DNA from: Candidatus Daviesbacteria bacterium | Lineage (GTDB): Bacteria > Patescibacteriota > Microgenomatia > Daviesbacterales > UBA10151 | Length of the DNA: 47,704 nt | Assembly (NCBI GenBank): GCA_016176405.1 | Contig: JACOXG010000014.1 | Location: forward strand, 1 to 47,704 | Direction: 5' to 3' | In this document: positions 1-8,206 of the stretch, in pieces | Layout: every line of letters begins with the position of its first letter | How positions within the stretch are numbered: position 1 is the stretch's first letter | The notes under the pieces: model-generated | Told to the model about the DNA's origin: nothing | What the model saw: only the letters and a program-made list of their open reading frames with translations | The model's database searches: none | Position numbers and translations under genes: made by a program

Positions 1-119
1 ACCATTTTTTTCTGCTTGACTACCTTAAGTCCTACTTTCTTATATCTTTTGATAATCTCCTCTGCCAAATTCCTCTCCATGGCATCTGGTTTGATGAGGA
101 TCAATGTTCTTTGTACCAT
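1..119 (-). CDS. ndk: Nucleoside diphosphate kinase, N-terminal part (runs off window)
   Basis: Reverse complement from ATG at 119 reads MVQRTLILIKPDAMERNLAEEIIKRYKKVGLKVVKQKKMV, the typical Ndk N-terminus (TLxxIKPDAxxR). Confidence 0.9.
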   Translation of the reverse strand, partial: MVQRTLILIKPDAMERNLAEEIIKRYKKVGLKVVKQKKM

Positions 120-143
120 ATTCGAATGATTATATCTAAAAAT

Positions 144-215
144 AGTGACTAGAGTCTAGAGTCAAGTGTCTAGATTTTTTTTCCTAGACTCTAGATTCTA
201 GCGACTAGACTCTAG
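144..215. repeat. CTAG-dense inverted repeat array
   Basis: Eight CTAG tetramers in about 70 bp; CTAGAGTCTAG and its inverse CTAGACTCTAG flank TTTTTTTT. Confidence 0.8.
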
Positions 216-1255
216 TTTATCTCTACATCTTCAATAGTGGTAGAACCATCCTCATAAGCAGACACTATGGCAAAGCGAGGCAGTTGAGGATTTCTTAAGG
301 AAGTAATAGCTCCAATGGTTACCATTTCCAATTTAGTTTCTGGTTCCTGATATTCACTAAAATAGTGAGTATCTCCAGCAAAAATCTTTTTCACCCGATA
401 TTGGGACAGTTTTGAGATGAGATTTTTGGCCTGATCCTTCAAGGATACCTCCACTCTACCCATGACATGATCTGATGAGGGATGAAGAAGCGGCTCATGC
501 AGAAAAACTAAAATATGCTCACTATTAGCTGAGGCACTGTTTAACTCAGATTCCAGCCAACTCAACTGACTATCATCCAAACCTCGGTAATTATCACTAT
601 TATAGATAAGGATCAAACGAAAAGTTGATTCAGTAAAAGATTGATAAGATGGTCCAAAGATTTGCCTGAAATTCTCATTTGGTGAAAGGGACCTATTTCG
701 AGAATCCCAAAGGTCATGATCACCAGGCACCAAAAAATATATTAAACCAGTTTTATCCAACTCCAACTTGGCTTGTTTTAATTCATCCAAAGTACCTACT
801 TCCGTATAATCTCCCAAGCCAATCACAAATTTAAGATTTTTTTCCTCCTTAGCTTGTTTAAGAGCTTTGGCTAAATTGGCATTATCCGAGTGAGAATCGG
901 CAATCAGCATAAAGCTGAATAAATACTTAGGGGTTTTAGGAGTGTTAGGTGTGGGTTGGCTTTGTGGCACAACATGAGGCTGGGTTTGTAATTGGCCTAA
1001 AATATCTTTCTGGGAATCCTTGGCTATCAAAGTTGTTAAAAAGGCAGGCAGGAATTTCTCAAAATTATTTGAACTAACCAGTTGAGAAATTAGGCTCTGC
1101 GGATTCATTTTGACAGGATCAAGACCGGAAAAATGCTTATAAGCAGAATAGATCCCTGCCAAAAGCACCACAAAAATAACTAGGCTTAAGGTCAACCTAA
1201 ATATAACAAACAGTATATTAGTATGTCTTCTACCTTTATTATGTCTTCCGAACAT
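212..1255 (-). CDS. Membrane-anchored metallophosphoesterase (calcineurin-like)
   Basis: From internal Met MFGRHNKGRRHTN: N-terminal TM helix, then metallophosphatase motifs (IADSHSD, GLGDY, VPGDHDLWD, FLHEP, FAGDTHYF). The ORF-track start at 1435 runs into argS and a repeat, so 1255 is the more likely start. Confidence 0.8.
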   Translation of the reverse strand: MFGRHNKGRRHTNILFVIFRLTLSLVIFVVLLAGIYSAYKHFSGLDPVKMNPQSLISQLVSSNNFEKFLPAFLTTLIAKDSQKDILGQLQTQPHVVPQSQPTPNTPKTPKYLFSFMLIADSHSDNANLAKALKQAKEEKNLKFVIGLGDYTEVGTLDELKQAKLELDKTGLIYFLVPGDHDLWDSRNRSLSPNENFRQIFGPSYQSFTESTFRLILIYNSDNYRGLDDSQLSWLESELNSASANSEHILVFLHEPLLHPSSDHVMGRVEVSLKDQAKNLISKLSQYRVKKIFAGDTHYFSEYQEPETKLEMVTIGAITSLRNPQLPRFAIVSAYEDGSTTIEDVEIN

Positions 1256-1283
1256 CTTATCCTTCGACTCGCTCCGCTCGCTC

Positions 1284-1317
1284 AGGATGTGATCCGCCAG
1301 CTGGCGGATCACATCCT
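1284..1317. repeat. 34-bp perfect palindrome overlapping the argS stop codon
   Basis: AGGATGTGATCCGCCAG|CTGGCGGATCACATCCT; the arms are exact reverse complements. Confidence 0.95.
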
Positions 1318-2901
1318 TTCTGGAGCAGAAACTCCTAAAAGATTCAAAGTATTGGCCAAGGTGATCTTTGCAGCTTGAACCAGACTGATACGACCCCTCT
1401 GTAACGGTTCTGTTTCCGCGGCTAAAACAGGGCAATATTCATAGAATCTGTGGAATAAATCAGCCAAAGTGATGGCATATTCAGTCAACTGATGAACTTG
1501 TAAATTGTTGGCCAGCTCTGCCACTAAATCTGGAAAAGTTAGCAAATGTTTAATTAAGCCTATCTCTGTTGGATCTGCTAACAAACTATAATCCACCTCA
1601 TCTGGCTCTTTTTTAGTCTTAACCAGGATATTATTCATCCTGGCATGAGCATATTGGACATAATATACGGGATTATGAGATGATTGCTCCTTTAGAAGCT
1701 CTAAATCAAAATCCATGTGAGTTTGCGGGGCAAACCTTAATAGGTAAAACCTAAAAGCATCAACCCCCACCTCGTCTAAAACCTCCCTGGCTGTAATGTA
1801 ATTGCCAGCCCTCTTACTCATCTTTATGACTTCTGTCCCTCTCTTTATTCTGACATATTGATAAAGCACAAATTTCAGTTTATCAGGATCAAAACCTAGG
1901 GCAGATACAGCTGCCTGAAGCCTGGGAACATGCCCATGATGATTGGCTCCAAACACATCTACAATCACTTCAGCTCCGGATTCAAATTTTTGTTTATGGT
2001 AGACAATATCAGCAGTAAAATAAGTAAAACCTCCATCAGATTTACGGATCACAGTTTCCCTATCTTTTAAAAATTCATCATTTGGAGCCAGCCATAAAGC
2101 TCCCCCTTTTTCCTTAACTACACCCGCCTCTTGAAGCTGCTCTATGGCCTGGGGAGCATCTTTCCTGAGTTCAGATTCCTTAACAATCAGGTCAAACTTA
2201 ATGCCCATGGCACCAACATCAGTCATAATTTCCTCATATAATAGATCAACTGCCATCTTACCTACTTCTTCATCAGATTCTCCTTCCGCTCTAATTTTAT
2301 TTGCTAATTCATTAACATATTCCCCTTGATATTGAAAATCTTTCCCAACTTTATCCCCAATTTTGGCTTTAATAGTTGCTCCTAAAGCTTTGACTTGTTC
2401 CCCAACATCATTGTGAATATATTCCCTTAAAACTTCATAACCCAAAGATTCTAAAACATTGGCAATTACATCTCCTAAAGGTCCACCCCTAGCATTTCCC
2501 ATATGCAAAGGTCCGGTTGGATTGGCAGAAACATACTCTACTCTAATCTTTTTTCCTTTGCCAAAATTTGACTTACCAAAGTCCTCGCCTTTTTCTAAAA
2601 CTTCCTGTAGGTCTTTTACTAAGCTTTCTATTTTTATAAAAAAATTAATAAAGCCTTCGCCGGCTACTTCTGCCTTATCCAAGTAGTCAGGGGTACCAAA
2701 TTTACTCAAAATTTTGTTAGCAAAATCTTTTGGGGATTGCTTACCAGATGGAAGCTTCAGTTTAGCAAGCTGTAAGGCCAAATTTGTACTGTAGTCCCCA
2801 AATTGGGGGTTTTTTGAACTATTACAAACTATATCAGTTTTTGGATACCTTAGACTTTCGATTGCTTTCTTTAGATCCGCTAAAATTAAATTCTTTACCA
2901 T
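1309..2901 (-). CDS. argS: Arginyl-tRNA synthetase
   Basis: HIGH-like 'SANPTGPLHMGNARG', 'KMSKRAGNYIT'-type region, C-terminal 'LLGVSAPERM'. Confidence 0.97.
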   Translation of the reverse strand: MVKNLILADLKKAIESLRYPKTDIVCNSSKNPQFGDYSTNLALQLAKLKLPSGKQSPKDFANKILSKFGTPDYLDKAEVAGEGFINFFIKIESLVKDLQEVLEKGEDFGKSNFGKGKKIRVEYVSANPTGPLHMGNARGGPLGDVIANVLESLGYEVLREYIHNDVGEQVKALGATIKAKIGDKVGKDFQYQGEYVNELANKIRAEGESDEEVGKMAVDLLYEEIMTDVGAMGIKFDLIVKESELRKDAPQAIEQLQEAGVVKEKGGALWLAPNDEFLKDRETVIRKSDGGFTYFTADIVYHKQKFESGAEVIVDVFGANHHGHVPRLQAAVSALGFDPDKLKFVLYQYVRIKRGTEVIKMSKRAGNYITAREVLDEVGVDAFRFYLLRFAPQTHMDFDLELLKEQSSHNPVYYVQYAHARMNNILVKTKKEPDEVDYSLLADPTEIGLIKHLLTFPDLVAELANNLQVHQLTEYAITLADLFHRFYEYCPVLAAETEPLQRGRISLVQAAKITLANTLNLLGVSAPERM

Positions 2902-3022
2902 AGTTTAATAATAACATAATTTCAGATGTGAGAGGTTAGAAGTGAGAAGATGGATTATTGAAATGAGAAGTGAGATTAATCCCACATAACACTTCATTAT
3001 CTATATTCCCATATCCCACCTC

Positions 3023-3991
3023 TCACTTCTTTCTATTAATTGCAATTAAAAATCCTCCTAATACCAAATAATATCCCACCCAGACTACCCAAATTTTCTC
3101 CCCCACATACTCCCAGGCAAAAGGTAAAGAAGCAAAAAATTGGACAATGTAAATAAAGTAAGTTAAAAAGATATTGGCAAAAAATCCCATTACTTGTCCC
3201 AACCCGGTACCAATTAAACCGGCCATTATAGTAATTAGTCCCAAAACCATGATGATTGGGACAGTCCAGCCAACCGCCAGATTAGCAAAAATTCCCACAA
3301 TTGACAGTTGATGAAAATTTTGGGCAATAATGGGTATGACCATCAGTTGTGCTCCCAAGGTTATTGCCAAATCTTGACCAATCAGTGGCAGTGATCTCAA
3401 AAACTTCAACAGGATGGGAGAAATAACCACCAGTCCCAAGGTAGCCATAAAAGATAGCTGAAAAGACAAATCAAGCAACCATCTAGGGTTAATCAAAAGC
3501 ATCAAGGCGGCAGTGATAGTTAAAACCCTTAAACCATCATGCTCCCTACCCATGATTTGAGCTAAAAAGGCCAGGGACACCATAATGGCAGCTCTCACCA
3601 CCGGCACATCTGCTCCTGTTAGCAAAGTGTAGAAAATGATTGCCAAAAAAGACAAACTGATGGCTAGCCTTCTCTTGATTAAACCAGATAGCGCTAGGAA
3701 AAAACCAGCCACCATGCTCAAATTCTGGCCAGATACCACCACTATATGCAGAGTTGAAGTATCTCTTAAAGCCAATCTCAAACCTGTTGGCAAATCTTTT
3801 TTCTCACCCAAGACAATGCCGGACAGAAGCTGAGCCTGGGGCGAAGGCAGCAAATTAGTGATAATTGCATCCATTGCTTCTCGCTGATCTTTAAATAGAT
3901 CAACTGTTAATTCCCAGCCGCCTTGTTGCCAACGAACCAAATATATCAAGATATAAAGAAGTATAGAAACTATGATCGGTAATTTAGACAT
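3023..3991 (-). CDS. comEC: ComEC/Rec2 competence channel core domain (minimal form)
   Basis: 'LLSGIVLGEKKDLP', 'HIVVVSGQNLSMVAG', 'PVVRAAIM', 'LDLSFQLSFMATLGLV' are ComEC competence-domain signatures; multiple TM segments. Confidence 0.9.
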   Translation of the reverse strand: MSKLPIIVSILLYILIYLVRWQQGGWELTVDLFKDQREAMDAIITNLLPSPQAQLLSGIVLGEKKDLPTGLRLALRDTSTLHIVVVSGQNLSMVAGFFLALSGLIKRRLAISLSFLAIIFYTLLTGADVPVVRAAIMVSLAFLAQIMGREHDGLRVLTITAALMLLINPRWLLDLSFQLSFMATLGLVVISPILLKFLRSLPLIGQDLAITLGAQLMVIPIIAQNFHQLSIVGIFANLAVGWTVPIIMVLGLITIMAGLIGTGLGQVMGFFANIFLTYFIYIVQFFASLPFAWEYVGEKIWVVWVGYYLVLGGFLIAINRKK

Positions 3992-4546
3992 TTAAAACAC
4001 GGAGATGGAGTTTTTAATCTTTTCAAACACAGTTTTACTGACTAATTTTCTGATCAACAGATCGTCTATTTTTTGATAAGGCCTATCTGAAATTATTTTG
4101 GCAGCTGTGACAGGGCCTATTCCTGGTAAAGCTTCTAGTTCAGCCTGAGAGGCAGTATTAATATTGACCTGGGCAGACTGATCAACAGTGACCCCAAAAA
4201 TGGCCCCAGTCTCTCCTTCCATAGGAATATAAATTTTCATCCCATCAGATAATTTTTGGGCCATATTGACACGCTTGGATAGATATGGCTGGCTGGCTAA
4301 CTCGGAAATTCCGCCAGCTGCTTTAATAGCATCTTCCACCCTATCTCCCTCTTTTAACTGATAAACTCCAGGGTTATTGACTGCCCCTGATACATCAACA
4401 GAGATGGTTTTTTGAACCCCCACCACACTCTCTTTGGGAAAATTCTCAGATTGTTTGTTGAAGGTTGAGGAAAATATCCAACCTCCAATAATTAAAATTA
4501 AGCCTACTCCAGCTAACGCGAGGGGGATTTTAAATTTATCTAACAT
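3992..4546 (-). CDS. comEA: ComEA-like DNA-binding protein (TM + SLBB + helix-hairpin-helix)
   Basis: 'VDVSGAVNNPGVYQLKEGDRVEDAIKAAGG' (SLBB) and 'VNINTASQAELEALPGIGPVTAAKII' (HhH). Start chosen at MLDKFKIPL, 16 codons inside the track ORF. Confidence 0.92.
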   Translation of the reverse strand: MLDKFKIPLALAGVGLILIIGGWIFSSTFNKQSENFPKESVVGVQKTISVDVSGAVNNPGVYQLKEGDRVEDAIKAAGGISELASQPYLSKRVNMAQKLSDGMKIYIPMEGETGAIFGVTVDQSAQVNINTASQAELEALPGIGPVTAAKIISDRPYQKIDDLLIRKLVSKTVFEKIKNSISVF

Positions 4547-4958
4547 ATCTACTAAGCTTAGCACGGTAATTCTTAACCCATGCTCTATAAGCATCGTATA
4601 GCTTAACCATGCCTCGCTCTTTCATTTCTTGATTAACTATCCCTCCGGCATGAGGATACTTATGCAGTCTTTCTCTTTTGGAGGAAAAACCGTGGGTGTA
4701 GTGAACCAGTTCATGAGCAATGGTATTATCTACTACAGCGGTGGGAATCTGGGGATTTTTAAACATGCCTGTAATGGTAATATAAGTCTTGCCACTTTTG
4801 CGATTAAGCCTAATTGAACCTAAACGGAAGCGGGAGTAACGGCCAAATCTGATAAAAGTGGGGTTGGTTTGCGGAACGTCTGAAAAATAAGTTGACCAGA
4901 TAAAATCTAACCTGGAGAGTAACCAGTTGTCATTGCGGGTGGAAGTGGACTGTGGCAT
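4536..4958 (-). CDS. SprT/WLM-like zinc metallopeptidase
   Basis: HExxH motif 'IAHELVHYTHG'. Confidence 0.65.
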   Translation of the reverse strand: MPQSTSTRNDNWLLSRLDFIWSTYFSDVPQTNPTFIRFGRYSRFRLGSIRLNRKSGKTYITITGMFKNPQIPTAVVDNTIAHELVHYTHGFSSKRERLHKYPHAGGIVNQEMKERGMVKLYDAYRAWVKNYRAKLSRYVR

Positions 4959-5002
4959 AGCCCCATTATATGTCTCTTACCCTTTTATTACAAGACCCTA
5001 AC

Positions 5003-7669
5003 TTATCTCTTATCCTCAGTTTCATTAATCATCAGCCAATCAAAATCTATATCATTCTCAGCCTCCTTGGGAGAAGAAACTCGAAATCTCTTGCCTTTTT
5101 CCTTCTCGGTGACAGCCAAAACTAAATTAGTATTAGAGGTGGGGGTAATTAAAATCCTGGAAGTGGGCTCAACTAGCGGATTTTCTACATCTAAAAATGT
5201 CTGCCCAGCTAAAATCTTGCCTGAACCAGAGATTTTATTAGCCACCACTCTAAACTGCGCCACAGTCACCATTTCCGCTCTTAGATGACCATTCTTATCC
5301 ACTGTCACCAGACCATTAAACAAATCTAGCTGTTCTGCTAAGGGAGAATTTTGTAAATAAAGAGTGCCCATAGCATTAATAGAGTTTGTTGTCAAAGATA
5401 AAGATCCATCTACAACCAGCTCACCAGCCACCAGAGTATCTGCCAGGGTACTTTTCCCCAGTACCTTAAAATTATCAGCAATTTCAGCCTCGTAGGCGGT
5501 TAAAGCCCCTAAAATATTGGCATCAGAGGTAATATCAATATTAGCTAACTTAGCTGAATCTGTGGCCAGCAGGATATCAGGAGGGGTAAGATCAAGTTGT
5601 GATACGTCAGTCAATTCAGCAGACTGTGTAGATGTGAGAGGTGAGATATGGGAAGTGAGATCTTGAGGTGAGATATTTTGACTCTCACTTCCCACCTCAT
5701 TATCCAGCTTCTCATTTCCCACATCTAATTTCTCTTCTAACTCACTCATTCTTTCCTCCAGCGAGGCAATTTTACTCGATAGGTCAATCTCATCATTCAT
5801 CACCAGCTGATCAACCTTAATCTTTGGCATAAGCAGATTGCCTTGATCATCTAATGACAATGAGGCTAGAAAATTATTTGGATCAGCATAACCTACCCTC
5901 ACAAATACCAGGATTTTGCCACACTTCACCTCCGAGGTGAGCTGAGTTGATTCTTGGCACACCTCGGAGGTGGCGCCCTCAAAAGATTCCAGGGCTTTTC
6001 CCAATACTTCACCAGCTTGGGTGGCTTTCATAGCCACGCCTGGAATAGAAGATGAGGTTAAATAATCTCCTATCTCAATTGGCCCATTCTCCGCAGATAC
6101 CTTAATCAACACTCTTCCAGCCAAAGCCACTGGCTTTTGCCTGACAATTAAATCCATCCTGCTCAGATCATAACCTAAAACTGCTCCAGGTTTAGTAGAG
6201 ACCACTCCTAGCATTCTGTTGCCAGAATCCCTGGAGGCTTTTTGGACCATATAACTAATATTTTCTATATCAGAAGATATCAACTCAACCAGGTCCGCCT
6301 CCTCGACCCCCTCCTGAACAAAATACATCTCAGCCAGATCTGCTTGTCCGGAATAAATACCAGCATCAGAATAAACTGATCCGTCGGCTGTAATTTTAAA
6401 TTTGACTGTATCTGCCCCTGAGCCATTAGCAGTATCTGATTCAATGGTAAAAATATCTGCACTTGATATAGTTTGTTGTGAATCAATGTGCACTACAGGT
6501 AAAGATGACAAACCATCATCTACAATCACCAGCTTCCCTTCCACAGGTGTGGTTGTACCAATCCCCACATTACCCGTCGGGAATACAGCTGCAAAGTTAT
6601 ATTCAGCTCCAGAGGCCTGAGCTTGTAAACCAATGGCATAAGTGAGATTGGATCCGCCAGCTTGACCTTGGGCATTAAACAATCCTGCAAAAGCTTTCTG
6701 GAATCCTGAGGAAAGATCGACCGAAGATGTCATCCCATATAAACTGCCACCTTCGCTAAAACCATTATTGATCGTTAATCCACTATTAAAATACTGATTA
6801 GCAGACCAGTTATTAGAGTGACCCATCTCTAAAGAGATAGTTAATGCCTTCTGATCAGTTTTTATTCCTAAGGCTCCATCCTCATTCTTAATATCAGCAA
6901 TATAAGTTGAACTAATGGTTAAACAATCTTTACAACCAAGCTCTCCATTATTGATAATGAGGGGTGATTGGGCTGATTTTATAGATAAGCCTGATGGCTG
7001 AGGCTGGTAAATATAGGTGGTTTGAGGAGGTGGGCTAGTGGGAGTAGGAATAAGCTCAGTTTGGATTCCATAAACCCCACCCTGCAAAGATTCAACAGTA
7101 GCTGCTAATTTGTTGATTAGGCCTAATGCCTGTTGGACTTTTTGCTCTTGAGCATCCAAGTTCATTTTCATTAGTAAAGCTATTATCACTATTAAAGTGA
7201 TTATGGTGCCACTGGAAAAAATCTTCAGCCAGGGAGGAGAAAACTTATGAATCTGAGGCTGAATGTTGGTAGCTAGCTCAATGCCCAACTCGCTTTGCAC
7301 TCTTTTGATCTCTGATCTGGTGAAACGCCTGGCACCACCCTTGGTTCTTTGGCTGTCGATCAACCCCTTTTTAGTCCAGTTTCTTAAGGTATCCTTGGAT
7401 ATTCTCAACTCATGCGCTGCTTGAGACACGCTTAGTAATCCTCTTTGTACAGGCTTAGATAAATCTAATTCTTTCTTTAAAGCCAAAAGTTCCCAGCTGT
7501 TGTATCTTCTGGCCCCACCCGGTGTACGAGATGGAATTAACTTTCCTTGTTTTTCCCAATTCCTGAGAGTATCTGGAGAAACTTGTAAAATTTTGGCTGC
7601 CTTAGAAATAGAGATAAATCTCTTGCTTGCAAGGCCTGCATAGATTTTGGGCAAAGTGTTTTTAGGCAT
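5003..7669 (-). CDS. Two MerR-type HTH domains, TM helix, and fibre-like ectodomain with Peptidase_G2-like domain
   Basis: Start taken at MPKNTLPKIYAG. HTH1 'ISISKAAKILQVSPDTLRNWEKQGKLIPSRTPGGARRY'; HTH2 'LSVSQAAHELRISKDTLRNWTKKGLIDSQRTKGGARRF'; TM 'GTIITLIVIIALLMKM'; 'GNVGIGTTTP'; 'ADLAEMY...VALAGRVLIKVSAENGPIEIGDYLTSSSIPGVAMKAT'. Confidence 0.85.
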   Translation of the reverse strand: MPKNTLPKIYAGLASKRFISISKAAKILQVSPDTLRNWEKQGKLIPSRTPGGARRYNSWELLALKKELDLSKPVQRGLLSVSQAAHELRISKDTLRNWTKKGLIDSQRTKGGARRFTRSEIKRVQSELGIELATNIQPQIHKFSPPWLKIFSSGTIITLIVIIALLMKMNLDAQEQKVQQALGLINKLAATVESLQGGVYGIQTELIPTPTSPPPQTTYIYQPQPSGLSIKSAQSPLIINNGELGCKDCLTISSTYIADIKNEDGALGIKTDQKALTISLEMGHSNNWSANQYFNSGLTINNGFSEGGSLYGMTSSVDLSSGFQKAFAGLFNAQGQAGGSNLTYAIGLQAQASGAEYNFAAVFPTGNVGIGTTTPVEGKLVIVDDGLSSLPVVHIDSQQTISSADIFTIESDTANGSGADTVKFKITADGSVYSDAGIYSGQADLAEMYFVQEGVEEADLVELISSDIENISYMVQKASRDSGNRMLGVVSTKPGAVLGYDLSRMDLIVRQKPVALAGRVLIKVSAENGPIEIGDYLTSSSIPGVAMKATQAGEVLGKALESFEGATSEVCQESTQLTSEVKCGKILVFVRVGYADPNNFLASLSLDDQGNLLMPKIKVDQLVMNDEIDLSSKIASLEERMSELEEKLDVGNEKLDNEVGSESQNISPQDLTSHISPLTSTQSAELTDVSQLDLTPPDILLATDSAKLANIDITSDANILGALTAYEAEIADNFKVLGKSTLADTLVAGELVVDGSLSLTTNSINAMGTLYLQNSPLAEQLDLFNGLVTVDKNGHLRAEMVTVAQFRVVANKISGSGKILAGQTFLDVENPLVEPTSRILITPTSNTNLVLAVTEKEKGKRFRVSSPKEAENDIDFDWLMINETEDKR

Positions 7670-7738
7670 AAATCTTATGAAAAAGTTAGGAAAAATTAAT
7701 AGTCTATTTACAAAACCATAACTGGATTTTTTTGTCAA

Positions 7739-7777
7739 TAGATCATAAGTAGATCATTTTAAAAAGTGACTAGATCA
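7739..7777. promoter_or_regulatory. Three direct TAGATCA repeats upstream of the HTH-TM gene
   Basis: TAGATCA at 7739-7745, 7750-7756 and 7771-7777; start-to-start spacing 11 and 21 bp. Confidence 0.5.
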
Positions 7778-7884
7778 ATTCTTTAAATGACAAATTTAAA
7801 ACATTCCTAAGGCAATTCTGTTAGAAAAATCAATTTCAGGATCAAAACTACGATGGTAAAAAAGATAAGAAATTAAACTAAGGA

Positions 7885-8160
7885 ATGAGCTTTAATAAAG
7901 ATGAGAAAATTTATCAGTTTACTTCCCCCAACTTTTTTCAACAAACTTGCGGAATAATTTATCAGTTAATTATCATAATGTTATTACAGGATTATCTCAT
8001 CAAAAAAACTCAAATATTAAAAAATGGGAAAAGGCTGTTAAAAAAATCTAAAAGCCCTATTTTAAAATTTAGCAAATTTACATTGTATCTGCTAAGTCTA
8101 GTTATGGAGCATTACTTCCTAGAAATTAGCTTGGACCCAAAAATTTTGCCAGATTATTAA
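7885..8160 (+). CDS. Hypothetical 91-aa ORF, possibly spurious
   Basis: Open frame in an otherwise empty AT-rich gap; no recognisable domain. Confidence 0.25.
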   Translation: MSFNKDEKIYQFTSPNFFQQTCGIIYQLIIIMLLQDYLIKKTQILKNGKRLLKKSKSPILKFSKFTLYLLSLVMEHYFLEISLDPKILPDY

Positions 8161-8206
8161 AAATTAACTTGGTAATCAGTTTTTTATCAGCTCAAATTCT
8201 GATTTG

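Noticed and set aside
2144-2686. Plus-strand ORFs antisense to argS
   Set aside because: Shadow frames of a confident argS CDS; low-complexity translations with no domain.
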